Shown here: piece after piece, positions 21,047 through 31,952 of the stretch
Layout: each line of letters starts with the position of its first letter
Numbering within the stretch: position 1 is the stretch's first letter
NCBI RefSeq assembly: GCF_000151315.2
Contig: NW_011887294.1
Location: 1,154,601 to 1,218,600, forward strand
Origin: Capsaspora owczarzaki ATCC 30864
Taxonomy: Eukaryota > Opisthokonta > Filasterea
Reading direction: 5' to 3'
Length of the DNA: 64,000 nt
Program-made: the position numbers and the translations under genes
Notes under the pieces: model-generated
What the model was told of the DNA's origin: nothing
The model's database searches: none
Seen by the model: only the letters and a program-made list of their open reading frames with translations

Positions 21047-21644
21047 CACAGGTGAGAAGAAAGGTCGAAGGCGAGGGAACGAACATCGACGTCGAAGGGT
21101 AGGGGGGGATGTAGGTGTTGTAGGGATGTAGGGATGGATGTGAGTGACGCAGCAGAGCAAACGCACATCGTGGCAACGCTGAAGAGTTTCGAACAAGTGA
21201 ATCGAGAAGAAACAAAAATAATAATAAAATAATAATAAAATAAAATAAAAGAATAACATTAAAAAATAGTCACGGGTGAAGTGCCGCTCAGGCTGGTCGC
21301 CATTCAGAGGTGCACTGGGCTGAGGCCATTGAAAAGGCGAAGGAGGGCGATGGCAGACAGCATGCACACAGTCGCAATGCACTGGCAGGAACACCGTCCT
21401 CAGCTAAACGACCAAAAAAAAAAAAACGCAAGAAAAAAAAAAAAGGAGGAAAAAGAAATAAAAAATTGTAAAACGGCTTGCAATGCGTTCTTGACCTCAG
21501 CCAATGACACAGCAGAGCACAGCAGGCGATGAGCTTCAAAGGAAAGGGGCAGGGAGAGCGAGGGCAAGGCTGAGGCAGAGTAGAGGAAGCAAGTCGAAGA
21601 AGGGTGTACAAGGACGCCCAGGAGAATGAAGCGAACCAGAAAAC

Positions 21645-21677
<33 letters not shown>

Positions 21678-21909
21678 TCAATGCATTGTCATTGGGTTCC
21701 GTTCTCGTTCTTGTTCTCCCCTCTGAACGGAAGGAGCCACCGCTCAACAACATCAATGACACACTGAAAACAGCAAAAACAGGAGGGGGGGGTCGCGTTA
21801 CCTTCTTGCCAGCGACCGAGAGGAGGCCGGACAGGATGCACTCCTTGAGACCAGTGCCAACAACAATCACGTCAAACTCGCCATCGCCAAGCGGAGGAAG
21901 ATCAGCCAT
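19269..21909 (-). CDS. GDI1: Rab GDP-dissociation inhibitor, 456 aa
   Basis: Cytosolic chaperone that extracts prenylated, GDP-bound Rab proteins from membranes and recycles them. Exons: 21909-21802, 21001-20747, 20600-20118, 20016-19845, 19723-19579, 19476-19269. The N-terminal Rossmann-like segment [19 protein letters not shown], then DRNDYYGG and the FLTWINEF and [18 protein letters not shown] segments match GDI rather than the longer Rab escort proteins. The length is normal (about 447 in animals). The stop codon TAA sits inside an AATAAA hexamer (19268-19273 on this strand). Long A/T runs in introns 1 and 2 give T-rich transcripts upstream of acceptors. Confidence 0.95.
21016..21041. repeat. 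A-run (26 nt) in Rab GDI intron 1
   Basis: Homopolymer on the plus strand; in the transcript it is a T-run lying just upstream of the exon 2 acceptor and may serve as its polypyrimidine tract. A second run of about 29 nt lies at 21645-21673 in the same intron. Confidence 0.9.
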
Positions 21910-22172
21910 TTTCAGTCAAACTCTGAGAAAAAATAGAAGAGTGTGCTTTTGTTTAAGAAAAAGTCGGTCAATGAAAGAACAAGGATGGGGGTGGGGTGGT
22001 ACATTGACATTGGTGATGTTGGCTCAAATTGAAAGTCACAAATCGTGTTTCATTCAGTAGATCGAGATTTTGCTTTTTGGCTTTGCACCATTCATTCCCC
22101 TTTTTTCTCTCTCCATCTTGTCATATTTTTTATAGTGTGTGTGTGTGTGGTGTGGTGTGTGTTTTGACAACA
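21910..22172. promoter_or_regulatory. Divergent intergenic region between Rab GDI and the PX-PH-actin gene
   Basis: Only 263 bp separate the two start codons, so both promoters must share or overlap this interval or lie within it. A GT-rich stretch (22138-22161) sits just before the plus-strand ATG. No TATA box was identified with confidence. Confidence 0.45.
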
Positions 22173-23145
22173 ATGGCAGACGCGCGGCTCTCTGAACTGC
22201 AGCAGCAGCAGAAGCTCGAGGACGACGCGTTTGCTGCCTTCCAGCAGTCGCTCAATGTAAGTCGGTCTGCCTGCACTCCAACGACGCAGATTCAGCATCA
22301 TCCATCCAGCTCATCCACCCACCCACTGGCCGCCAGAGACGTGCGGGGGGGCGGAGCGTGTGGAGGGTGAAAGCCCGTGCCAGTAATGTTCTTTTCGTTG
22401 CCACACCCCGGTGTCACCAGCTAGGAACGCAGGGAACCCATCAGTCAAACCTCGGTGTTGGGACGTCGCCTTCGCCACTTGCCTGCCCGCGGCGCATTCC
22501 GACTCTGACTGACTTCCGTGGTTGTAGTCTCGCTGTTCAAAAGGCAAAAAAACAAAAAAAAAACAAAAAAAAAACAATTTTGCTTTATTTTGTTTTTTTT
22601 TTTTTTTTTGAGTGGCACAACATCAACCCAAACCTCCAACAGCGCAGTGATGCTGATCGCTGCTGCTGTTGCTGCTGTTGTTGTCCCACGGTGGCTGCGT
22701 GCGTGTGGCGCGGATCTGAGCAGATCGCCGGTTTGTTCGGTTCGTTGTGCTGGTCTCATCATTGATCTGTGAATTTGGAGAGACTCAACCTGCCGCTGTG
22801 ATGCTGCTGCTCTAACGGACAACCCGCGCCTCATCTCATGTCATTCTGTAACAGAGCATTGATCGGTTGCTGACCGAGCCGAAGGCCTCCAGCACCAAGG
22901 ACAGCCTGCGAGTTGCAGCGTCCCAACAAGCGCACACAAACCACCAGCCTGCCCCAAGTCCAGCGGCGACTGCTGCGCCGTTTCTCCTGCACGATTGGAA
23001 CACGGCCTTCCAGACCGACTTTATTCCATTCTTTCCAGCCAGTACTGATGCAGCCAGCTCGGCAGCGTCGACTCAAGCTGCTCCAGCGCCAGCTGCTACT
23101 GCGCCTGCGGTTTCTGCTGGTAAGAATCACTCATAAAATCAGGGG

Positions 23146-23195
<50 letters not shown>

Positions 23196-26100
23196 CGCAC
23201 GACCTTGTCGCTCACTGGCTTTTGCCCTGCTGTTGTGCTGTGTTTGCTGTGGATGTGGATTTGTTTCCATCAATGTGCTGAATTTTATCGTTTTGGGGAG
23301 GGGGCTTGCCAGATTTTGACATGGATTTACCCGACTGGAACCAATTGATTGCCGACTTTGAGACCGTTCGAGACGAGTAAGGATTGGTTGTCGTTGTGCT
23401 TTCTGGGCCGTGTGCAATTGGACGGTGGTAGTAACTGTGGTGGTGGCTTGTGCTAGACTCGAAGGCAAAGCCGCGGCTCCAGCGCCTTCCCTCGCGACCC
23501 AGGCGCCTGTTGCCCGGCGGAGCGCTGCCGATTTGCTCGAGGCGGTCTTGGCCGAACACCAGCGAGGCATTGCCAATGTAGCTGCGATGCTGTCAACCCC
23601 ATCTGACCTCCCATCAGCCAATATTGCATCACCAGCACCAGAAGTTTTGCCTCCGCCCGCCCCAGTTGTTGAGCACGTCGCACCTGCAACAACTCAGCAA
23701 CAGCAGCAGCAACAGCAGCAGCCTATATCATTGACTGAAGTCAAACCTCAACAGCCGGAGGAGGACATTTTTGAAAGTGCAGAGGCGCTCCTGGCGGCGG
23801 TGAATGCCATGACGTCGGAAGACGCAGCAAAAATGGTTGCTGCATCCATGTACACTCCTGCGGCGGCAGAGATTTCCGGCATTCAACTCTTGGGTGCAAC
23901 TCACCAGCAACCTGAAGCACCAGCTGCTGCGCAGTCAATAGAGCAACTTGCGGCGCCTGCCGTGAAATCAGCCTCAGCTCCCCTTCCTGCCGATCAGTCG
24001 CCTCCTTCCGGTCTTGCTGACACAAACATTGATGAGATGAGTGAAAAGGAAATCAATCTGGTGATTGCTCACTGCGAAAGGCAGATTGCGCTCGAGGCAC
24101 GCATTCAAAGCGGCCTGGACACGATCATCACCCTGTCGAGCGCTGATGAAGACGCTGAGGTTCGACTCGAGAATGAGCTCAGGCGCACTGAGTGTCTGCG
24201 ACGACTGAGCGATCTGCACGCTCGCTTGTCTCAATGTACAGCAAGGGTGAGTGCTGAACGCCGTGCATTTCCGATGGTTTCTCTGTGCTTTTGGGATGGT
24301 TTCGGGGTTTTGGAAGGGGGGGGGTTGAGCTAGATCTGGCACGCGGTCACCCATCTCCTAACTGACTCTGTGGTTTGTTTGTTCTTTGGTTTGTTGGTGT
24401 TTTTTGTTGGGGGGGGATATTCTAGCTCCGCAAGCTGGCGGTCACTAGTCAAATGTCCCCTCAACAGTCCGGCACCGAAGAACCGGTGTTGGCAGCAGTG
24501 TCCGCCCCAGCCGCTGCGGCTGCAGTCATCGTGGCCGTCCCGGTTGCTGAAACTGGAGTGGCGACTCAACTGGATGATGATGCGGCCACTGAGGTCAAAA
24601 CTATCGTCTCTGCCACCGCACCGATCGCCGTTGAAGTGCAGCCGATTTCGGTTGATGCATCTCAAGTCGAACCGCACATTGACTTTACTTCGAGGCGCCT
24701 CGTGTCGATTGAGCAAACCAGCGTTGCTGAGCCAGTGGATGCGTCGTCCACCATTGAAAGTGTCTCCACCGTCGAAAGTGCCTCCGCCGTCGAAAATGCC
24801 TCCACCATCGAAAGTGCTGCCCCGCCTTCTACACTGGCTGTCGAACCTGTCCCTGCGATGCCCTCTGTCGCTCCCACTTTCACCGAATCCGCACCGCCGC
24901 TTTTGAAAGAACCAGCCGCGAGCATTTCCACGTTCGATGTGGCTTCTCAAATTGCGTCGATGGCAGCAGCCATGCTTGCCGAAAGCCAAGCCGAGCAGCA
25001 CGCGCAACAAACCGCGGCCGCCACCTTCGCAAAGACAGAACAATCCACAATATCCAGCGCAGTTGAACCCACTCTGCCTGTGGCAGGACCCACAGTACCT
25101 CTTGTCGGAGTGGGATTGACACGGCAAGCCGCTGTTGTCGAAGAGGCAGTGGACATGGACCAGCTCGTCGCCGACTTCCTTGCAGATTCGTCGTGGGATG
25201 TCCCCGCGCCCGCCTCGTCCACGTCGTCCTCCTCCGCCACTGCGACGACCGTTGCATCAACATCCATTTCGACAGAGCAGGTTGTCGCCACCCCACTTAC
25301 CCAAACGACCTCGGCTCCGACGACTTCTAAAAATGACAACCACGAGCAACCGCTTGTTCGAACTTCGACATCGGTGGCGTCCCTTGTCTCGACGTTTTCG
25401 GGCCAACGATCGCCGTCAATCACTCACCTCAACGGAATTGCCTCGGGCAAGCCCGACGCCGTCCCCAGCGTCTCTCCAAACAAGGAAGAAATCGTGCGGT
25501 CTGCCGTGAGCATTGCGTCGCTGACGGCCAAGTTCAACAGCAACGACGCTGTTGCTGCAGCGGCAATGGCGTCGGCACCACGACAGCGCGGCAACACTGA
25601 GACGTGGAAACGCGCGTCCGAGATCTCAACGACCAGTGTCAACGCGTCCCATCCTTCTGATGCTCGCAAGAGTGTCTACCTGCGAAGCCAATCAGACAAC
25701 CAAGCACTTCAATCGTCTGGCGCCGGTGATGCCTCGGCCACTGTACCCAGTTCGGAACCGGCTGAAGTTGCCGCAAGCTCTGAGCCACTGGAGCCCGCTG
25801 AGCCTTTCTTGAAAGTGTCCATTCCTCGAGCGGTGCTTGTCGACGGCGGCTTGTCCTCCATGCACACTGCCTTTGAGATTCAAGTTTCCACCAACTTGCC
25901 ATTCTTCTTGAAGAACGAGTCTACCATCCAAAGACGCTTCTCGGAATTTGACTGGCTGTTGACCAAACTGACCAGCATGCATGGCGCGTTACCAGTCCAG
26001 CTGCCAAGCAAAAAGACGCTTGGGCGCTTTGAGCCCAGCTTTGTGGAAGAACGGCGCAAGGCTCTGGAAGCCATTCTTTGCGTGCTGGCTGCCAACCCGC

Positions 26101-28548
26101 TGTACCAGCGCGAGCGAGTCCTCCAACTGTGGTTGCAGTCGGCTACCTCTGTGTCTGGCATGATGGCGCAGCTGAGCTTCTCGACAGTGGATGAGGACGA
26201 CTCGTTGCGGTCTGCCGTGTCGTCCATGGAGCGTGGTGTGTCCAGCGAAAACGAGCGGCAAAAGCTGGAGGACAAGAGCGCCGATCACGCTGTGCTGTCT
26301 TCGCTATCTGTCATTCGCTTGAAGCGTATTCTTGCTTCTGAGAAACTCACAGCTGAAGGATGCTTTGAAAAGAAGGACTTGGTTGACCGCATCTGGCAGC
26401 ATCGAAATCGCACCGTGGATGCCAAGTATGGGGTTGCAGCCTCTGTCACGCCGATTCCTACTCAATCGACCTCGTCTGGCAAGACGGCCTCCACGGACGC
26501 AACCGCTTCCACGCAGAAGAAAAAACCAGCCCCAGACGCAGACGACGTGGCCACCAAATGGAGCCAAATTGCCTCGTGGGACGCTACTCGTTTGTTGCAC
26601 AACATTTACACGGATGTTCGCCCGCGCATCATCCAAAAGAAGGATCCCAAGAAACTGACCAAGGTCGGCTGGTTGGACAAGCAGGCGCGCGGACAGAGCA
26701 AAATCAGCTTTGGCAAGTTACTCAAAGGCTGGAAGAAGCGTTGGTTTACATTGGCCGATGGCTCTCTGCTGTACTATGAGAGTGACAAGCACACTCGCTC
26801 GCTCGGATTTTTGCGTGTGCGCGGTGGCAAGGTCGTTGCCCGCGCTGGCGGCTTGGAGGTTTTCGACGCTGCCGGCCGCTCAGTCATCATTCGCATGGCG
26901 TCTGACCAGTTCACGCCGGCTCACGAGGATGCTCGCAACTTGCGCGAGTGGCAGGTGGCACTTGAAAAGGAAAGCAAGACGACCGGCATGGAAGAAAACG
27001 AGTACGACGAGGCCTCGGCCATCATTATTGACAGCGGCTCGGCAGACGTGAAGGCCGGCTTTGCACTCAAGGCTCCGCACGAGCCATGGCCGAATTCGTA
27101 CTTTCCAACGGTGGTGGGAGTTCACAAGGAGGCCCATCTCAGCAACTTTGTTGGCATGGAAGCCCTCCGCCCACAAAATCGCCCGTTCTGCACATTGACC
27201 TCACCGTTCGATCCCAAAGCGTCGTACTCGTTCGAGCACATGGAGGAAATCTGGCGCCAGGCATTCACCCAGCTTGGCGTGGACTCTGCGCAGCACGCAC
27301 TCATCATGACTGCGCCGCAATTCGCAACGATGGCCAACAAGCGTGCCATGGCTGAAATCATGTTTGAAAAGTTTGGTGTTCCCGCCCTCTACGTGCAGCA
27401 ACAAGCCGTCCTCTCCATGTACTCGTACAGCCAGATTTCTGGCATTTCGGTCGACGTGGGAGAGCGTGTCGATGTCGTTCCCATCGACGAAGGCTATGTG
27501 CTCAAGCAAGGAATGACCCAGCTGCAGTACGGTGGCAAAGACATTACAACATATCTTGGCCGGCTAATGTCCGAGTCTGGCTACCGCTTCTTCTCTGGCA
27601 TTGAGTCGAGCATTAACCGTTATGTCAAAGAGAAGGTAAACGGAGGGGGAGGGGGCAATTGTTTCATGAGATGGAAGTCGAGTGTGGGATTTCTGTTTTA
27701 CTGACTTTTTTTGGGGATTCGTTGTTGTGATTTGCGTAGATTTCGTATGTCTCGCTGGACTTTTCAGCGGATCTTGCCACAGCATCGCAGTATCAGGAGT
27801 TTACTGTCGGAGATCAACCCGAGACGCCCGCTGCAGAGTCGAACGCGTCCACCAGCCGCCAGGCGAGTCTCAGCCGTCAGGCTAGTGTCGCCAGCCAGGC
27901 CGGTGGGAATCGCCAGTCATTGTTCACCGGTAGCAGCTTTGATACGACAAAGCTTACGGACGCACCCACTGTCCAGTCGTCTCCATTTGAAACCACGTTG
28001 AATCTCGACCGGTTTAACTTGCCTGACGGCACTCAGTCTGTGAAAATTGGCTCTGCTCGCTTCCGCTGTGCCGAGGGCCTTTTCAATCCACTCTTGTTTG
28101 GCAAGGACAACCCTGGCATTCATCATCTTGTTGCCAAAGCCATCACCGCCACCTCTGTCGACATGCGGCGGACAATGGCACGCAACATTTATCTTTCGGG
28201 CGGATCCACAATGTTCCCCGGTGAGTGGCGAGTTGATTGTCTTTGGAATGTCTTTTGGTTTGAGCGTGCGGGCTTTATATATTTGGATGTTGCATTGACT
28301 TGTGCACGTTGATTTGGCTTTTTTTGTCAGGCTTCCCTCAACGCCTCGAGCAGGAACTTCGTGTCCTGATGCCCAACTTGGCCTCGTACATCCAAGTTCA
28401 TGCGCATGAAAACCGCAAGTTTGCCGCCTTCCTTGGAGCCTCGGTGGTCGCAGGTCTGGATACTTTCGATCAAATGGCTATTTGGAGCGAAGATTACGAA
28501 GAGCGAGGCTTTGATCAAATCGTTACCAGCAACTCGGCATGGGCATGA
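22173..28548 (+). CDS. PX-SAP-PH-actin fusion protein, 7 exons, 1703 aa
   Basis: Exons: 22173-22256, 22855-23119, 23313-23376, 23457-24246, 24426-27635, 27740-28220, 28331-28548; all phases agree. The first about 850 residues are low complexity (Ala/Ser/Pro/Gln, poly-Q near 23692-23722). A PX domain follows (about 860-975; TIQRRFSEFDWLLTKL, LPSKKTLGRF), then a SAP-like helical motif (about 1035-1068), a PH domain (about 1144-1251; VGWLDKQ, WKKRWFTLADGSLLYYES) and an actin fold (about 1263-1703). Actin signatures include DSGSADVKAGF, YVQQQAVLSMYS, GGKDITTYLGRLM, NIYLSGGSTMFPG and GASVVAGLDTFDQMAIW. PX, SAP, PH and the first half of actin lie in one unbroken exon, so the fusion is not a prediction artefact of splicing. 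About 60 Ser/Gln-rich residues are inserted in the actin part. Inference: PX and PH would place an actin-like module on phosphoinositide membranes. I know no named family with this architecture; whether the actin part polymerises is unknown. Confidence 0.9.
23146..23192 (+). repeat. A-run (about 47 nt) in intron 2 of the PX-PH-actin gene
   Basis: Longest homopolymer in the window, on the sense strand of the intron, about 25 nt after the 5' splice site. Confidence 0.95.
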
Positions 28549-29063
28549 GTTTGATGGTCGCTACTGGAGCATCTCGATTGGAAAAGTTTGCCACGAGCTA
28601 CGTGTAAAGGAATTGTGGTTGTGGGTCACTCGTTGTTGTAGGTTCGATGTGTATTTTGTGAATGAAAAGCAGTATTATTTTTGGTTCATTTGTGCGTGAT
28701 TTTTTTTTTGACGAGTAACGTAACGGACGCCGTCGTGGTGCGAATTTTGGTTGTTTTCGATGTGGCGATACCAAAGCTCGTTCTTGACAACGAGCGGAAG
28801 AGCATGTTGGGCTTGAGTGTCGTCGGGCGTTTTCAAGTTTCCTGACAACATCGCGCCCAAGTCTGCTTCATAACGGTGTCGCGAGCATTTATGAGATGAT
28901 GCAAGTTGCACCTGGCTTTCCGTAAGTCTACTGCGTATGCGGTAGACTACAAAAATAGGGATCTAATTGAACGACCTTCTGTTGCTCGTTTTCCATTTGG
29001 CGAGCTTTGCACTCCCTGATCGAAACCAAATCTGCCCATGAACAGTTTCAACAAGCGATGTTT
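28549..29063. other. Intergenic, about 0.5 kb, one hairpin
   Basis: Lies between the fusion-gene stop and the tRNA. It contains an inverted repeat at 28925-28948 (10-bp stem, 4-nt loop GTAT, one G-T pair). No coding sequence was recognised. Confidence 0.5.
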
Positions 29064-29136
29064 GGTGCTATAGCACAGTTGGTAGTGCGTCTGGCTACGA
29101 ACCAGGAGGTCGCAGGTTCGAGCCCTGCTAGCATCG
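29064..29136 (+). tRNA. tRNA-Arg (anticodon ACG)
   Basis: Cloverleaf is readable: acceptor GGTGCTA with TAGCATC (one G-T pair), D-stem GCAC/GTGC, anticodon stem TCTGG/CCAGG with loop CTACGAA giving anticodon ACG, and T-arm GCAGG-TTCGAGC-CCTGC. No intron. A-box-like TAGCACAGTTGG and B-box GGTTCGAGCCC are intact, and T-runs follow from 29138 for RNA polymerase III termination. The A34 would be read as inosine. CCA is not encoded. Confidence 0.95.
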
Positions 29137-29306
29137 CTTTCTTTTTTGTCCACTTTTCGTTTTTTTTTTGTGGTTTTTTTTTTGTTTTTGTTTTTTTTTT
29201 TATTCTCGTCCTTTTTTTTTTCATCATCAATTGAAACATCATCCACACTGAAAGAAATTGATCTGTGTGTATTGTGTTGATTGTTTTGAATGGATAGTCT
29301 TGAACG

Positions 29307-29550
29307 TCACAGTTCTGAATGGGGTGCAACTTCGGGCTGTGCCTCCGCAGCGTCGTCGTCGTCAACAGACAGCTCGGAAACATCGAAATCTAGGTGGCAT
29401 CATCGACATAGTAGCAAGAGAGCAAGCGCGACAGCAAACGCGGATGTAAGAGCGGCGACAAATGTCGGAGTGTCAAGCGTCAGCGAAGCAAAGCGATGTG
29501 CGAGTAAAGCGAGCACTGCGACAAGTGAGCTTCACAAAGAGACCAGGTGA

Positions 29551-29586
<36 letters not shown>

Positions 29587-30862
29587 GAACACGAGGAGAA
29601 GGAAGGTGCTCAATTGCATGGCTTACCGCTTGCATCCGCCTCTGGCTGGATTGTTGGCACACAGGCGTCGTTCAAGTCTTGCTCGCCTGTTGGACAGTCA
29701 CAATGGAACGAACCAGGAGTGTTGACGCAGATCTGATCGGTACGGCAAGAGTGTGCCTTGGTTGCACATTCGTCAACGTCTGCGGAGTGCAGGGAAAGGA
29801 GGAGGGAGGAGAAACGGTGTCAGTTTACGTGTTTGTTGCAAAACCCATGTCAACTGTTGGAGTCACAGCGTACCGGCGCAGTTCACAGGGTCTTTGGCGT
29901 ATCCTTCGCTGCATGCAATGCAGCTACTTGGGCCTGCATCAGTGCAACTTTGGCAAGCGGGGTCGCATTCTACCATTCCCAAAACGAAGTGTGCTCGTTA
30001 ATCAGCACTGACTGCAAAACCACTTTGGGCACACGGGGGTGTCACGCCATACATACCCATGCACCCAGCCTCGGTAGTGTTGTAAAATCCTTGCGCACAA
30101 GATTTACATGCCTGACGACCTTCGCCGGTGCAGGCTTTGCAGCTCGGGTCGCATTTGACGCACTCGACACGAGGCTGGTCTGGGTTGTCATTCAGCACAC
30201 GGCGGAAGTGCCCAGGTTTGCACTGGGTGCAATCACGACCCTTGTAGGGATCGCGACACTTGCATTCTCCAGAGCCGTCTACGCTGCCCATGCCCTTCCA
30301 TCCCAAGCATGACCAAATCAGCAATCATCGTGCATTGGCGAGTTGGTCAAACTCTATGCTCGTCGTGCACTCTCTCTCTCTCTCTCCCTACCTTGCACTC
30401 TCCTTTGCCGTTGCAGATGTTGGTTGGACCACCAGGACATGGCTTGCACTGTGGGCCGACATGGCCGTGCTCGCAGCACACGCGCGACGTCTCGGAGCAA
30501 AGCCAGCGATCCATCGGCTCCGACTGATGATGGTAAAACCACTTTTCGACGTGCTCCTCGTGGTCATCCAGGAATTGTCTGCAAGACTACGGAGCACATT
30601 GATGTTTGATGCAAAGTTGCGCACGTTGAGATCCAGACCAACCCGACAGGAAACGGTGACGCTCAAACGTGTCGACCAATCCGCGTCCAACTCGTGGCGA
30701 ACAACCGTCGTCGTCGACTTACAAATTCCATCTTGTCGCTACAGATTGAATCCATGACCTCGACAAGGCGAACCTCACTGTGGAACAATCAAATGCAAAT
30801 CCGTCAGACACGAGTGCGATCCTCGAACACACTGCCAGACATGCCAATAGGGTTGTTTTTCG

Positions 30863-30893
<31 letters not shown>

Positions 30894-31208
30894 GTCTTCT
30901 TCTTCCGTTTGTCTCCTCGTCCTTTACCTGGTCGCCCAGGCAGAGAACCGGGACTGCTCCCAGGCAGTGTTGCCGCCACCAAAGTTCTTGCCGGCCGTGT
31001 CGGTCATTCGGGTGCTGATCTCGCGAACTGCTTTGCGGCAGGCGTCGCAGCGATCCAACGTCTGGCTCGGTCCTGAACGGCCTGCATTGCGCAGCACGTT
31101 CGACGACTTTGGCAGGCCACGAACGGCCTCGACGCCCGTCATCGTCCATGGCGAGGCGACTGCAAGCAGTGCTAGTGCAACGACCGCAACGGTGATCGGC
31201 GACCGCAT
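29307..31208 (-). CDS. CRELD: CRELD-like ER protein (cysteine-rich with EGF-like domains), 366 aa
   Basis: Exons: 31208-30928, 30777-30723, 30586-30392, 30294-30057, 29969-29874, 29779-29627, 29389-29307. A signal peptide (about 1-29) precedes the CRELD N-domain with [12 protein letters not shown] and [12 protein letters not shown], hallmarks of the family. Next come EGF and furin-like Cys-rich repeats ([32 protein letters not shown]) and a calcium-binding EGF module (about 288-339; [20 protein letters not shown]). The C-terminus is acidic and ends HSEL, a KDEL-type ER-retrieval signal, so a soluble ER-lumen role in folding, as for CRELD2, is the best inference. The exon 3 acceptor was chosen at CCGTAG because the nearby GCAG breaks the frame. 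The last intron is long enough to hide a further small exon. Confidence 0.87.
29551..29583. repeat. (GA)n microsatellite in CRELD intron 6
   Basis: About 32 nt of AG repeat on the plus strand (CT in the transcript), in the intron before the last CRELD exon. Confidence 0.9.
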
Positions 31209-31952
31209 GTTCGAAACGACTCTGTGCGAATGGGTGAAGGCTGTCGGTTGAAGAAAAGGAATTGTGAGACTGAGCTGCGTCGTGTTTCAACCTCGCCTTT
31301 TCAGTCGCGCTTCTGGCTGTGTTCGACCCGGTGGAGCCGGGTTTGACTGATACTAGTGCTGGTGAAATTTTATTGTGTGTTCATTTTTGAAAAAGAAAAC
31401 CGTAGCGTTGTGGCCCAACACCTTGCAAACCGGAATTGAAAAACGAGATTCTCCGTTGCTGGTGTTCAGAGGCAGCTGTAGATAACGATGCTTGTGCAGA
31501 ATATAATGATCGCGTTGTTTGATATATTGAGCTGATCTCTGTCGCTCTATCTGCCTGATTGAGTTCGCGACACTGACCAAGTCAACGGCCAATCTCCTTG
31601 AAACCATTGGTTTGGAAGCCAACTTTTACACCGAACTTTCATCAGCCACAGTGGATTTTTTTTTTTTTTTTCCGAATTTTGGAAGAAAATCCGTCGAATT
31701 TTGCTCAAAATTCGGAAAACAGTTTTTTCCAGTTCTATCGGTCAAAATTCGGTGCCTCAGCAGCTGCGAACCGCGATACTGAACGCACTCAAGTAAGTAG
31801 CTGCTGTCTCGAGAATGACTTTATTTTTTCTTGACATGCAAGCAGGGGACATCTTCGACATCACAACCCACAAAAAGAGCAGCGAAATTTATGACATGAA
31901 AAGCACAAATTGCCGCGACACAAACACACATGAACTCCAGGTGCAAAGCAAC
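31209..31952. other. Intergenic, about 0.7 kb, with inverted repeat
   Basis: Upstream of CRELD. It contains a perfect 14-bp inverted repeat, TTTTCCGAATTTTG at 31668-31681 and its complement at 31706-31719, with a further CAAAATTCGG copy near 31743. No gene was recognised. Confidence 0.5.

Noticed and set aside
26990-28548. A separate actin-related gene starting at the Met of MEENEYDEAS
   Set aside because: No stop, splice site or spacer separates it from the PH domain; the same exon is open for 1070 codons. An internal promoter cannot be excluded but nothing in the sequence asks for one.
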